Below, piece by piece: positions 27,765-36,940 of a stretch of 64,000 bases of DNA. The DNA is taken from the NCBI RefSeq assembly GCF_900103815.1, contig NZ_FNHZ01000001.1:186001-250000 (forward strand). Direction: 5' to 3'. This DNA comes from Lachnospira pectinoschiza (GTDB taxonomy: Bacteria; Bacillota; Clostridia; Lachnospirales; Lachnospiraceae). A model generated the notes under the pieces. It searched no databases, was not told the origin of the DNA, and was given only the letters and a program-made list of their open reading frames with translations. Made by a program: the position numbers and the translations under genes. Numbering within the stretch: position 1 is the stretch's first letter; each line of letters starts with the position of its first letter.

Positions 27765-29177
27765 ATGAGTGAATCGACTAGAATGTTACTAGGTTTAGCT
27801 ATAGGTATTATAGTTATGATCTATTTAGTATCTAAGACTAAGATACATACATTTATTGCTTTAATTGTTGCCTGTGTAGTTACAGGTATTATTGGTGGAA
27901 TGCCACTAGCAGATGTTGTCAAAACATTAGATGATGGAACTAAGCAGACTACAGTAGGTTTAATGACTGCTATTAAAAATGGTTTTGGTAATACACTAAA
28001 GAGTACCGGTATTATTATTGGTTTAGGCGTAATGATGGGTGGTATTCTTGAAAAATCAGGCGCTGCTGAAAGAATGGCCTATTCTTTCATTAAAGCAGTA
28101 GGAAAGAAAAAAGAGGAGTGGGCATTAGCAATCACAGGTTGGTTTATATCTATACCAGTATTTGCTGACTCTGCAGTTGTAATTTTTGCTCCACTTTGTA
28201 AGGCAATTTCTAAGGTTACAGGTAAGTCAATTGTAGGCTTAGGTCTTGCTATGGCAGCAGGTTTACAGCTTACACACTGTCTTGTACCACCTACACCAGG
28301 TCCTACAACAGCAGCAAGTATGCTTCATGTTGATGTGGGTCAGATGATTATCCTGGGTGCACTTATTTCAATTCCAATGCTTATTGTTGCAGTTTTATAT
28401 TGTAAATTCATTGGTAAGAAGATTTATCAGGTACCTAATGATGAAGGTGGATATGATCGTAAGGAATTCAAACAGGAATATATTAAGTCTATGGAAGAAT
28501 TAGACAATATGATTGCTCAAAAAGAGCTTCCAGGTCTTTTTATTTCAATTGCTCCAATTGTTGTTCCTTTAATTTTAATTTTAGTAAACACTGTTCTTGG
28601 ATTAATTGGTTTTGATAATCAGATTCTTGAATTTATTGGCGATCCAGTAGTCGCTTTAGCAGTTGGTACAATAATTGCTATTTATGGTCTTATGGGCCAT
28701 GCAGATAAGAAAAAAACACTTAACATTATGGATGATGCCATTAAGAGCACAGGTATTATCATGCTTATTACAGGTGCAGGTGGATCTTTAGGTAATGTAA
28801 TTAAGGTTTCAGGTATTGGTGATGCTTTAGGTAATTTAGTACTTGCTTGGCCAATTCCAGTAATTCTTATTCCATTCATTATTGCAGCTTTAATGAGAAT
28901 CGCATTAGGTTCTGCAACAGTTGCTATTACAACAGCCGCATCACTTTCAGCACCACTTGTTGGAGTCATTGCAGTTAGCCCATTATTAATGTCTTTATCA
29001 TGTTGTGTTGGAGCTATTTCCTTCTCATATTTTAATGATAGTGGTTTCTGGGTATGGAATGGAATGTTTGGAGTTGATGACATTAAGGATCAGGTTAGAT
29101 GTAAAACAGCCGTGTCCTTGATTATGGCAGCAGCCGGTGTTATTGAATTATTAATACTTGGTATATTTATGAAATAG
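27765..29177 (+). CDS. GntP family gluconate/glucarate:H+ symporter
   Basis: This 470-aa membrane protein has about twelve hydrophobic segments and matches the GntP/GntT family. Conserved loops visible include [21 protein letters not shown], the [11 protein letters not shown] segment and the [14 protein letters not shown] motif near the middle, and a C-terminal [15 protein letters not shown]. The start at 27765 (after TGGGGGAAA) gives a normal N-terminus; an in-frame TTG at 27717 directly at the garR stop is less convincing. Within this operon the substrate is most likely D-glucarate or a related acid sugar rather than gluconate. Confidence 0.9.
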   Translation: MSESTRMLLGLAIGIIVMIYLVSKTKIHTFIALIVACVVTGIIGGMPLADVVKTLDDGTKQTTVGLMTAIKNGFGNTLKSTGIIIGLGVMMGGILEKSGAAERMAYSFIKAVGKKKEEWALAITGWFISIPVFADSAVVIFAPLCKAISKVTGKSIVGLGLAMAAGLQLTHCLVPPTPGPTTAASMLHVDVGQMIILGALISIPMLIVAVLYCKFIGKKIYQVPNDEGGYDRKEFKQEYIKSMEELDNMIAQKELPGLFISIAPIVVPLILILVNTVLGLIGFDNQILEFIGDPVVALAVGTIIAIYGLMGHADKKKTLNIMDDAIKSTGIIMLITGAGGSLGNVIKVSGIGDALGNLVLAWPIPVILIPFIIAALMRIALGSATVAITTAASLSAPLVGVIAVSPLLMSLSCCVGAISFSYFNDSGFWVWNGMFGVDDIKDQVRCKTAVSLIMAAAGVIELLILGIFMK

Positions 29178-29200
29178 ATGTTTTATTAGGAGGAATAAAA

Positions 29201-30532
29201 ATGGCAGTCCCAGTTATTACTAAGATGGAAGTATGGCCTGTAGCAGGTCGTGACTGTATGGAATTAAATTTAAGTGGTGCTCACGCTCCATATTTCACAA
29301 GAAATGTTGTTGTATTATATGCAGATAACGGTGAAACTGGTGTTGGTGAAGTACCTGGTGGAAAGAAAATCACAGATGCTCTTGAAAGCGTTAAAGATCT
29401 TGTAGTTGGTACAAGTGTTGCAGATTATAAGCAGACACTTAATAAGGTAAGAGAATGGTTAAATACTAACATTAAGGATGATGTTAGAGGTTTACAGACA
29501 TTTGATTTAAGAACAGGTGTACACGTAGTTACAGCTATTGAAGCACCATGTCTTGACTTACTTGGTAAGTATTTAGATGTTCCTGCAGCAGCTCTTATGG
29601 GTGATGGTATCCAGAGAGAAAAGGTAAGATTCTTAAGCTACTTATTCTATGTAGGTGACAGAAAGAAGACAGAATTACCATATGCATCAGAAGAAGATTC
29701 AGATTGCGAATGGTATAGAATTCGTCATGAAGAAGCTTTAACACCAGAAGCTATTTTAGCTGAAGCTAAGGCTACTCATGAAAAGTATGGTTTCACAGAC
29801 TTTAAGTTAAAGGGTGGCGTTTTAGAACCTAAGGAAGAATTAAAGGCTGTTCAGGCTATTAAGGAAGCATTCCCAGATGCAAGAGTTGATCTTGATCCTA
29901 ATGGTTGCTGGTCTTTAAAGCAGGCTCTTGAAATTGCACCTGAATTAAAGAAGGTTCTTGCTTATTGTGAAGATCCATGTGGTGCAGAAGACGGATTCTC
30001 AGGTAGAGAAATCATGTCAGAATTCAAGCGTGAATCAGGTATGCCAACTGCAACAAATATGATTAACACAGACTGGAGACAGATGTGTCATTGTATCTCA
30101 CTTAGAAGTGTAGATATTCCACTTGCTGATCCTCATTTCTGGACAATGAACGGTTCTGTACGTGTAGGTCAGTTATGTAATGACTTCGGTCTTATGTGGG
30201 GTTGCCATTCTAATAACCACTTTGATATTTCACTTGCTATGGTAGTTCAGTGTGCTGCTGCTATCCCTGGTAAGATGAATGGTATCGATACACATTGGAT
30301 TTGGCAGGAAGGCTTAGAAAGATTAACTAAGAAGCCAATGGAAATTGTTGATGGATGTATCGAACTTCCTAAGAAGGGTGGTCTTGGTATCGAAGTAGAT
30401 ATGGATCAGATTAAGGCTGCTAATAAGCTTTATGTTGATAACAATCTTGGAGCTAGAGATGATTCTGTAGGAATGCAGTATTTAATTCCAGGATGGAAAT
30501 TCGATAATAAGAAACCTTGTTTAGTTCGTTAG
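29201..30532 (+). CDS. gudD: Glucarate dehydratase
   Basis: This 443-aa enolase-superfamily enzyme removes water from D-glucarate to give 5-dehydro-4-deoxy-D-glucarate. It shows the GudD N-terminus ([20 protein letters not shown]), the KxK catalytic pair in FKLKGG (K202, K204), metal ligands in VDLDPNGCW and YCEDPCG, and the basic histidine in [13 protein letters not shown] (H340). Length matches GudD (about 445 aa). A strong AGGAGG site is present. It supplies the substrate for the DapA-family enzyme next door. Confidence 0.95.
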   Translation: MAVPVITKMEVWPVAGRDCMELNLSGAHAPYFTRNVVVLYADNGETGVGEVPGGKKITDALESVKDLVVGTSVADYKQTLNKVREWLNTNIKDDVRGLQTFDLRTGVHVVTAIEAPCLDLLGKYLDVPAAALMGDGIQREKVRFLSYLFYVGDRKKTELPYASEEDSDCEWYRIRHEEALTPEAILAEAKATHEKYGFTDFKLKGGVLEPKEELKAVQAIKEAFPDARVDLDPNGCWSLKQALEIAPELKKVLAYCEDPCGAEDGFSGREIMSEFKRESGMPTATNMINTDWRQMCHCISLRSVDIPLADPHFWTMNGSVRVGQLCNDFGLMWGCHSNNHFDISLAMVVQCAAAIPGKMNGIDTHWIWQEGLERLTKKPMEIVDGCIELPKKGGLGIEVDMDQIKAANKLYVDNNLGARDDSVGMQYLIPGWKFDNKKPCLVR

Positions 30533-30540
30533 GAGTATAT

Positions 30541-31440
30541 ATGAATACAGATTTTTTAAAGGGTGTAATTGTACCAATTATTACACCAATAGATGAAAAT
30601 GAATTAATAGATGAAAAAGCGTTAAGACGCCAGGTAGATTACGTTATTGAAGGCGGAGTTTTAGGAATTCTTGCTTTTGGTAGTAACGGTGAATTCTACA
30701 TGATTGAAGAAGACGAAATGAAGCGTGGCCTTGAAATTATGGTAGACCAGGCTGCAGGAAGAGTTCCAGTATACTTTGGTATCGGAGCTATTAGCACTAA
30801 GAAGTGTATTCGTCTTGCACGTATGGCTAGTGAAAACGGAGCTAAGGGAGTATCTGTTTTACAGCCTATGTTCTTAAAACCAAATGAGACTGAGTTGTTT
30901 ACACATTTCAAGGCCATTGCAGATGCAGTACCTTCTACACCAGTTCTTTTATATAACAACCCGGGCAGAGTTGGATATACAATGTCTGCCAACTTAGTAG
31001 ACAAATTAGCTCATGAGGTAGATAACATTGTTGGTATGAAGGATACTAGCGGTGACATTACTCAGACATCTGAGTTCATTAGAAGAACAAGAGATGTTGA
31101 CTTTAAGGTCTTTGGTGGTAAAGATACCCTCCTTTATGCTTCAATGTGTCATGGAGCTGTAGGTGGAGTTTGTACTGCAGCAAATTTCATGCCAGAACTT
31201 ATAACAGATGTTTATAATAAGTTCGTAGCAGGAGATTTGAAAGGCTCACTTGAAGCTCAGTTTAAGCTAAATCCAGTTAGATTATCAATGGATGGAGCTA
31301 GCTTCCCAGTAGCAGCTAAGGATATGGCCAATTTAAGAGGCAATGCAATTGGTCTTCCTTATAAGCCAAGTTTAGCTACACCAGAAGGTCCAGTCCTTGA
31401 TAAAATCAAAGCTGAGATGACAACAGCTGGATTATTATAA
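30541..31440 (+). CDS. DapA/N-acetylneuraminate lyase family enzyme acting on 5-dehydro-4-deoxyglucarate
   Basis: This 299-aa TIM-barrel enzyme belongs to the DHDPS/NAL family. The Schiff-base lysine is K167 in VGMKDTSGD and the catalytic tyrosine is Y138 in LLYNNPGRVGY. The start at 30541 has AGGAG. Family members on this substrate are decarboxylating 5-dehydro-4-deoxyglucarate dehydratases (giving 2,5-dioxopentanoate), while others such as YjhH and YagE are retro-aldolases. The operon also encodes tartronate semialdehyde reductase and glycerate kinase and no semialdehyde dehydrogenase, which favours an aldolase giving pyruvate and tartronate semialdehyde. The lysine-aldolase family is certain and the reaction is inferred. 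Confidence 0.88.
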   Translation: MNTDFLKGVIVPIITPIDENELIDEKALRRQVDYVIEGGVLGILAFGSNGEFYMIEEDEMKRGLEIMVDQAAGRVPVYFGIGAISTKKCIRLARMASENGAKGVSVLQPMFLKPNETELFTHFKAIADAVPSTPVLLYNNPGRVGYTMSANLVDKLAHEVDNIVGMKDTSGDITQTSEFIRRTRDVDFKVFGGKDTLLYASMCHGAVGGVCTAANFMPELITDVYNKFVAGDLKGSLEAQFKLNPVRLSMDGASFPVAAKDMANLRGNAIGLPYKPSLATPEGPVLDKIKAEMTTAGLL

Positions 31441-31464
31441 TCTCTAAAGAAACATTATAAGGAT

Positions 31465-31498
31465 AAGGTGGAAGGGGGAAACCTTTCCGCCTTTCTTA
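31465..31498 (+). terminator. Possible intra-operon terminator or attenuator
   Basis: AAGGTGGAAGG and CCTTTCCGCCTT form a hairpin with a short loop, followed by only a broken T run. Partial termination would lower expression of the two downstream genes. Confidence 0.5.
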
Positions 31499-31515
31499 TT
31501 ACACGGGGGTAAATT

Positions 31516-32733
31516 ATGGGAATACATTTAATGACTGAGGCAAATAGATGTCTTCAGTGTAAGAAACCAATGTGTATGGAAGGATGTCCCATTCATACAA
31601 ATATTCCAGTGGCCATTAACTTAATTAAAAATGGAAAAAGGGATGAAGCCGAAGAGATGCTTTTTGAAAATAATCCACTATCGGCAGTATGTGCAATTAT
31701 TTGCAACCATGAAGAACAATGTGCAGGACATTGTGTCATGGCAAGAAAGGGCAGTCCTATTAGATTCTATGAAATTGAAAAATATGTTAGTGATGCTTAT
31801 TTAGATAAGATAGAAGTTGATCCTATTGAAAAAAGAGATGAGAAAATAGCAGTTATTGGTAGTGGTCCCGCAGGCCTTACAGTTGCAATAATTCTTGCTA
31901 AAAAAGGATATAGAGTGACTATATTTGAAGAAAAAGATAAGATAGGTGGAATGTTAAGATACGGCATCCCAGACTTTAGATTATCTAATGATCTTGTAGA
32001 TAAGTACGCTGATATTTTGAAAAAATTAGACATCAAGGTAAGACCAAACACAGTTCTTGGTGGAGCATTAAAGATTGAAGATTTATTTAGAGATTCCTAT
32101 AAGGCTATATTTATAGGCACTGGAGTATGGCGCCCTAAAACCTTGGGAATAGTTGGCGAAAGTTTAGATAATGTACATTTTGGTATTGCATACCTTGCCA
32201 ATCCGGATGCATTTCATTTAGGCAAAAGGGTGGCAATTATTGGCATGGGTAATGTAGCTATGGATGTGGCAAGAACTGCTATTAGACATGGTGCCAAGGA
32301 AGTTACATTATATGCTAGATCAAAAAGAATTGCAGCAAGTAATGATGAGCTTGAATATGCAAGATTTGATGGAGCCGACTTTAAATTTGGTTATGCTATT
32401 AAGGAGATTACAGAAGCTGGACCAGTCTTTAACATTGCTAAGTTTGATGAAGATGACAAAGTTGTTGGCTATGAAGATGAGCCAGTACAAGTTGAGGCTG
32501 ATTCAACAATTATAGCTGTAAGCCAGGTGGCAAAAAACAAGATTATCCTTACAACTAAGGATTTAAAGCCTAGTGAAAGAGGCTTATTATTAATTGATGA
32601 TAATTGCATGACTAGTGTTCCTGGTGTCTTTGCAGCAGGAGATGTGGTACATGGTTCTAACACAGTAGTTCATGCAGTAGATGAATCTAAAAGAGCCGCA
32701 AAAGCTATTATGGATTATCTGAACGCAGTGTAA
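31516..32733 (+). CDS. GltD-like NAD(P)-dependent Fe-S flavin oxidoreductase
   Basis: This 405-aa protein resembles the glutamate synthase small subunit (GltD) and related stand-alone oxidoreductases. The N-terminus has a ferredoxin-like cluster region, CLQCKKPMCMEGCP at residues 13-26, and more cysteines at CAIICNHEEQCAGHC. It is followed by an FAD motif VIGSGPAGLTVAI near 116, a NAD(P) motif IIGMGNVAMDVARTA near 243 and a final VFAAGDVVHGSNTVVHAV that closes the FAD site. No large glutamate synthase subunit is nearby. Lying between the glucarate aldolase and glycerate kinase genes it may balance redox for the pathway, but its electron partner is not apparent. Confidence 0.85.
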   Translation: MGIHLMTEANRCLQCKKPMCMEGCPIHTNIPVAINLIKNGKRDEAEEMLFENNPLSAVCAIICNHEEQCAGHCVMARKGSPIRFYEIEKYVSDAYLDKIEVDPIEKRDEKIAVIGSGPAGLTVAIILAKKGYRVTIFEEKDKIGGMLRYGIPDFRLSNDLVDKYADILKKLDIKVRPNTVLGGALKIEDLFRDSYKAIFIGTGVWRPKTLGIVGESLDNVHFGIAYLANPDAFHLGKRVAIIGMGNVAMDVARTAIRHGAKEVTLYARSKRIAASNDELEYARFDGADFKFGYAIKEITEAGPVFNIAKFDEDDKVVGYEDEPVQVEADSTIIAVSQVAKNKIILTTKDLKPSERGLLLIDDNCMTSVPGVFAAGDVVHGSNTVVHAVDESKRAAKAIMDYLNAV

Positions 32734-32845
32734 GCAATCCCACGCTTCAAAAGCGTAAGCTTTATGCAACTTAATCCAATAGTGAAAAAAGAAACTGACA
32801 TGATTTAAGTAAATTTTTAACACACAAAGAAAGGAAGAATAGGAT

Positions 32846-34015
32846 ATGAAAGTACTAGTGGCAATTGATTCCTTTAAAGGCAGTCTAACTTCTATGGAGG
32901 CTGGAGAAGCTTGTAAACGCGGTATTTTAAAAGCTTATGAAGAAACTGATAAGTTGAAAAAAGAAGACATAGTGGTAAAACCATTAGCAGACGGTGGAGA
33001 GGGAACAACAGAGGCCTTAATTACAGGTCTTGGAGGAAAATTAATTAAGTTGGAAGTTACAGGTCCAGATAAAAAGAAGGTTTTTGCCCAATATGGTATT
33101 TTAGCAGACAATAAAACTGCAGTCATTGAAATGGCTGAGTCTTCAGGTATTACTCTTGTAAAAAGAGAAGAGCTTAATCCTTGGAAGGCAACAACATTTG
33201 GACTTGGTGAAATATTAAAAGATGCCTTAGATAGAGGTTGTAGAGAATTTATTATTGGTATTGGGGGAAGTGCCACAACAGAAGTTGGTTTTGGTATGCT
33301 TCAAGCTATTGGATATAAGTTCTTTGATAAGGATAATAAGGAATTATCTTATGATTTTGAAAACTTGGCAAATGTAGAAAAAATCGATGCTTCAGGTTTA
33401 GATAAGCGTTTTGACGATTGCCATTTTAATATAGCTTGTGATGTAAACAATCCACTTTATGGTGAAAGAGGTGCTGTTTATATCTTTGGACCACAAAAGG
33501 GTGTAAAGGCTGATGAAAAGGAATTAATGGATTCTTATGTTAAGCATTTTGCTAGCGTAGCTGATAAGGAAATGTCTACAAACTATGACCTTTTAGAAGG
33601 TGCAGGTGCAGCAGGTGGATTAGGTTTTGCCTTTAAGACTTTCTTTAAAAATGTAGACTTAAACCCAGGAATCGATATTGTTCTTAAGGCTATTAGTCTT
33701 GAAGAAGAATTAAATGATACAGATATTGTAGTTACAGGTGAAGGTCAGTTAGATGGACAGACAGCCATGGGTAAGGTTCCGGTTGGTGTTTCTAAATTAG
33801 CTAAGAAATATGGCTGTACAGTATTAGCAATTGCCGGTGGTGTTACAAGAGATGCAACTGCTTGTAATCATGAGGGAATTGACGCATTTTTCCCTATTGT
33901 AAGAGGTGTAACAAGTCTTGATGAAGCTATGATGCCTCAAAATGCAACAAAAAACTTAGAAGAATCTGTTGAGCAAATTTTTAGATTAATTTACAATGTA
34001 AGCTATAATAATTAA
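32846..34015 (+). CDS. garK: Glycerate kinase (GarK/GlxK family)
   Basis: This 389-aa protein is a class I glycerate kinase. Diagnostic stretches are the start VLVAIDSFKGSLTSMEAG, PLADGGEGTTEAL near residue 46, GIGGSATTEVGFGMLQAIG near 140, and TGEGQLDGQTAMGKVPVGV near 295. It phosphorylates the D-glycerate made by GarR, feeding lower glycolysis. An AAAGGAAG site precedes the ATG. A 112-bp spacer separates it from the oxidoreductase gene, and a strong terminator follows, so it closes the operon. Confidence 0.95.
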   Translation: MKVLVAIDSFKGSLTSMEAGEACKRGILKAYEETDKLKKEDIVVKPLADGGEGTTEALITGLGGKLIKLEVTGPDKKKVFAQYGILADNKTAVIEMAESSGITLVKREELNPWKATTFGLGEILKDALDRGCREFIIGIGGSATTEVGFGMLQAIGYKFFDKDNKELSYDFENLANVEKIDASGLDKRFDDCHFNIACDVNNPLYGERGAVYIFGPQKGVKADEKELMDSYVKHFASVADKEMSTNYDLLEGAGAAGGLGFAFKTFFKNVDLNPGIDIVLKAISLEEELNDTDIVVTGEGQLDGQTAMGKVPVGVSKLAKKYGCTVLAIAGGVTRDATACNHEGIDAFFPIVRGVTSLDEAMMPQNATKNLEESVEQIFRLIYNVSYNN

Positions 34016-34026
34016 TATTTTTATGA

Positions 34027-34062
34027 CTGCTGGTGCTTATTTAGGCCACCAGCAGCTTTTTT
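34027..34062 (+). terminator. Terminator of the glucarate operon
   Basis: CTGCTGGTG and CACCAGCAG form a perfect 9-bp stem followed by C and six T. Confidence 0.92.
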
Positions 34063-34196
34063 GTTTTTGATAAAGTAAGACTAAAACTAATAGTTGTATA
34101 AAAATTTAAATAAGTTATAATTAATTCTATGCTTGATGAAAACTAGAAAAAGTGTATAAATTGGTGAGAGTAATTAGCTTTGGGAGGAGCGCTATA

Positions 34197-36155
34197 ATGA
34201 GCAATGAAAAACAGTATTTAAAGATTTTATCAAAACAGTTTACTAATGTTGCTAGTACGGCAACAGAGATTATTAACTTACAGTCTATTTTAAGTTTGCC
34301 AAAGGGAACAGAACATTTTCTTTCAGATATACATGGTGAGCATGAGCAATTTGCTCATGTTTTAAAAAATGGTTCTGGGGCTGTTAAACGTAAAATTGAT
34401 GATGAATTTGGCAATATTTTATCTGAAAAGGAAAAGAAGGAATTAGCTACATTAATTTATTATCCAGAAGAGAGAATTCGTATGATTAAAGAAAATCATA
34501 TGGTTAGTTCTTTGGATGATTGGTATCTTGTTATGATTAATAGGCTTATTAGAGTTTGTAAATCCTCAGCAAGTAAATACACACGTTCTAAGGTTAGAAA
34601 GGCACTACCTAAAGACTTCGCTTATGTAATAGAAGAACTTATTACAGGAAGAAGGGACCTTTGTGACCAAGAGGCTTATTTTAATGAAATCATTAAGACT
34701 GTAATTCGTCTTGGAAAAGCTCCTGATTTAATTATAGCTCTTTCTAAAACTATTAGTCGTTTTGTAATTGATCATCTTCATATTGTTGGAGATATTTATG
34801 ATAGAGGCCCGGGGCCACACATTTGCATGGATACACTTATGAACTATCACAGTGTGGATATCCAATGGGGAAATCACGATATTGTGTGGATGGGTGCAGC
34901 TACAGGACAATTGGCTTGTATTGCAACAGTTCTTCGTTTCTCTGCAAGATATGGTAATCTAGATATTTTAGAGGATGGTTATGGAATTAATCTATTACCT
35001 TTATTTAAACTAGCAATGGATACATATAAGGACGATCCTTGTGAATGCTTTAAACTACATTATAGGGAAGGAGAATATGACTTATCTAATGCCTTGATGG
35101 ATAGAAAGATGCATAAAGCTATTGCTATTATTCAATTTAAACTTGAGGGTCAGATGATAAAAAAACATCCTGAGTTTAAGATGGAAGATAGATTACTTCT
35201 TGATAAGATAGATTTTAATAAAGGAAAGATAAAAATAGCTGATAAAGAATACAAGCTTAAAGACACTAATTTTCCAACAATTAATCCAGAAGATCCATAT
35301 GCCTTATCTGATAGAGAAGCCGAAGTAGTGGAGAAGCTAAGAGTAGCTTTTATTAATTGTGATAAGCTACAAGAACATGTTCGCTTTCTTTATAGAAAGG
35401 GTAGTCTTTATAAGGTTTACAATAATAACTTGTTATTCCATGGCTGTGTACCACTTAATAACAAGGGTAAGTTCTTAGAGGTGGAGCTTTGTGGCCATAA
35501 ATATAAGGGTAAAGCCTTATATGATGAACTTGAAAAGCTACTTCGAAAAGGTTATTACGCTATTGATCCAGAAGAAAAACAGCTTGGTATGGATATGCAT
35601 TGGTATACATGGTGCCATAAAAATTCCCCAGTTTTTGGTAAGGATAGGATGGCTACTTTTGAGCGCTATTTTATTGAAGATAAAGAAAGCCATGTGGAAG
35701 TTAAAAACCCATATTATACTTGGTATGACAAGGATGAAACAGTTACAATGATTCTTAATGAATTCGGATTAAGCTCAAAAGAAAGCCGAATAATTAATGG
35801 ACATGTCCCAGTTGAAACTAAAAAGGGAGAACTTCCTATAAGATGTGGAGGCCGTTTAATTGTTATAGATGGTGGCTTTTCTAAAGCATATCAACCAAAA
35901 ACAGGAATTGCAGGTTATACTTTAACCTATAATTCTTATGGATTTCTTCTTGCTGCCCATGAACCTTTCGAATCAGTAGAAAAGGCTGTGGAAACAGGTA
36001 GTGATATTCATTCAGAAACAGTACTTATACAACATGTAGAACGAAGAAAAACAGTGGCTGATACAGATACAGGAAAAGAAATAAAAGAAACAATAAAAGA
36101 GCTTGAAGAACTATTAAAAGCCTACCGTAAAGGTGAGTTGGTGGAGAAGAGCTAG
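34197..36155 (+). CDS. fbp: Fructose-1,6-bisphosphatase class III
   Basis: This 652-aa enzyme is the large Firmicute-type (class III) fructose-1,6-bisphosphatase of gluconeogenesis. Metallophosphatase motifs are present: FLSDIHGEHEQF, GDIYDRGPGPH, WGNHDIVWMGAA and NGHVPVETKKGE. Length matches the class (about 640-670 aa). The ATG at 34197 follows GGGAGGAG; an upstream GTG at 34152 is in frame but lacks a site. It is a single gene between two terminators. It may be physiologically linked to the glucarate operon, which feeds three-carbon acids into the cell. Confidence 0.95.
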   Translation: MSNEKQYLKILSKQFTNVASTATEIINLQSILSLPKGTEHFLSDIHGEHEQFAHVLKNGSGAVKRKIDDEFGNILSEKEKKELATLIYYPEERIRMIKENHMVSSLDDWYLVMINRLIRVCKSSASKYTRSKVRKALPKDFAYVIEELITGRRDLCDQEAYFNEIIKTVIRLGKAPDLIIALSKTISRFVIDHLHIVGDIYDRGPGPHICMDTLMNYHSVDIQWGNHDIVWMGAATGQLACIATVLRFSARYGNLDILEDGYGINLLPLFKLAMDTYKDDPCECFKLHYREGEYDLSNALMDRKMHKAIAIIQFKLEGQMIKKHPEFKMEDRLLLDKIDFNKGKIKIADKEYKLKDTNFPTINPEDPYALSDREAEVVEKLRVAFINCDKLQEHVRFLYRKGSLYKVYNNNLLFHGCVPLNNKGKFLEVELCGHKYKGKALYDELEKLLRKGYYAIDPEEKQLGMDMHWYTWCHKNSPVFGKDRMATFERYFIEDKESHVEVKNPYYTWYDKDETVTMILNEFGLSSKESRIINGHVPVETKKGELPIRCGGRLIVIDGGFSKAYQPKTGIAGYTLTYNSYGFLLAAHEPFESVEKAVETGSDIHSETVLIQHVERRKTVADTDTGKEIKETIKELEELLKAYRKGELVEKS

Positions 36156-36160
36156 TGGGA

Positions 36161-36195
36161 AAGAACCGCAGGCCAGAGGCCTGTGGTTCTTTTTT
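36161..36195 (+). terminator. Terminator after fbp
   Basis: AAGAACCGCAGGCC and GGCCTGTGGTTCTT form a 14-bp stem with one mismatch around a 3-nt loop, followed by T. Confidence 0.92.
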
Positions 36196-36449
36196 GTAGC
36201 TGCCTGGGACGCTCTTGTGACGCTATTGGGGTGTTGGGGCGTACTTGTGACGTTGTGTTGGAGGTTGTAGTTGTGGACTGTGCTTGAGGGTTATGGGCTT
36301 TGAAACTAGTGTTTCTGGGACTTTATAATAGTAATAAAATTAGAACTTTACAAATAAGCGAGTTTAATGTATAGTTTGTACTGTTTTTAACACTATAATG
36401 ATAAAAAACTTGTGGGGCGAGTCCTGAAATAAGAATAAGGAACGCGAAA
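36196..36449 (+). other. Gene-free leader: G-rich block and possible promoter before array 1
   Basis: No gene is visible here. Positions 36200-36300 are strongly G-skewed and GC-rich for this genome, with a repeated CTTGTGACG (36212 and 36244 region). A perfect TATAAT lies at 36394-36399 without a convincing -35. If it is used, the transcript would carry the whole palindrome array before the nuclease-like gene. Confidence 0.4.
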
Positions 36450-36775
36450 TCTCTGAAAAATTGACTAAATGGTGGAATATTCAGAGAAATTTAGAATCAC
36501 GAAAGAATAAGGAACGCGAAATCTCTGAAAAATTGACTAAATAGTGGAATATTCAGAGAAATCAAGAGTCGTAAAAAAATAAGGAATGAAAAATCTCTGA
36601 AAAATCGATGAAATAGCGGAATATTCAGAGAATTCTTGATCCTTAAAAATTTAAGAGCCCGAAAATCTCTGAAAAATAAGCGGAAAAGTGCTATATTCAG
36701 AGAATTCCCAATCCTTAAAAATCTAAGAGCTCGAAAATCTCTGAAAAATAAGTGGAAAAGTGCTATATTCAGAGA
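36450..36775 (+). repeat. Array 1: five 38-bp palindromic units at exact 72-bp spacing
   Basis: Units are 36450-36487, 36522-36559, 36594-36631, 36666-36703 and 36738-36775. All five keep the inverted ends TCTCTGAA and TTCAGAGA, always 22 bp apart. The interior changes from unit to unit: units 1-2 are alike, 3 is intermediate and 4-5 are alike. The 34-bp linkers also drift in the same order. There is no open frame across the array. It lies 165 bp before the PD-(D/E)XK-like gene. Because the whole 72-bp period is only loosely conserved, this is not a CRISPR. Confidence 0.95.
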
Positions 36776-36835
36776 ATTCTCAATCCTTATAGAAAAATCC
36801 GCCGGAAATCAGTAGAAATTAGTTTGTTGTAGCCT

Positions 36836-36906
36836 CCCGTACCACTAAAACCCACAGGAATTTCAGCACCTTCTGGAAGTTCTCCCATCCCGTACCACTA
36901 AAACCC
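36836..36906 (+). repeat. Short direct repeat between array 1 and the nuclease-like gene
   Basis: CCCGTACCACTAAAACCC occurs at 36836-36853 and again at 36889-36906, 53 bp apart. The second copy ends 34 bp before the gene. It may be a paired operator or leader element. Confidence 0.8.
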
Positions 36907-36940
36907 CCAGACCACTATCCTCACAAAAGAAAGGAGCCAC

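Noticed and set aside
28682-29083. 133-codon minus-strand frame inside the GntP-type gene
   Set aside because: It is the antisense shadow of a conserved permease, with no start signal or family resemblance.
32743-32762. Terminator before garK
   Set aside because: ACGCTT/AAGCGT is a very short stem with no T run.
36450-36775. CRISPR or simple tandem duplication
   Set aside because: The 72-bp period is exact, but no full repeat is identical and the conserved parts are short inverted ends, so neither description fits.
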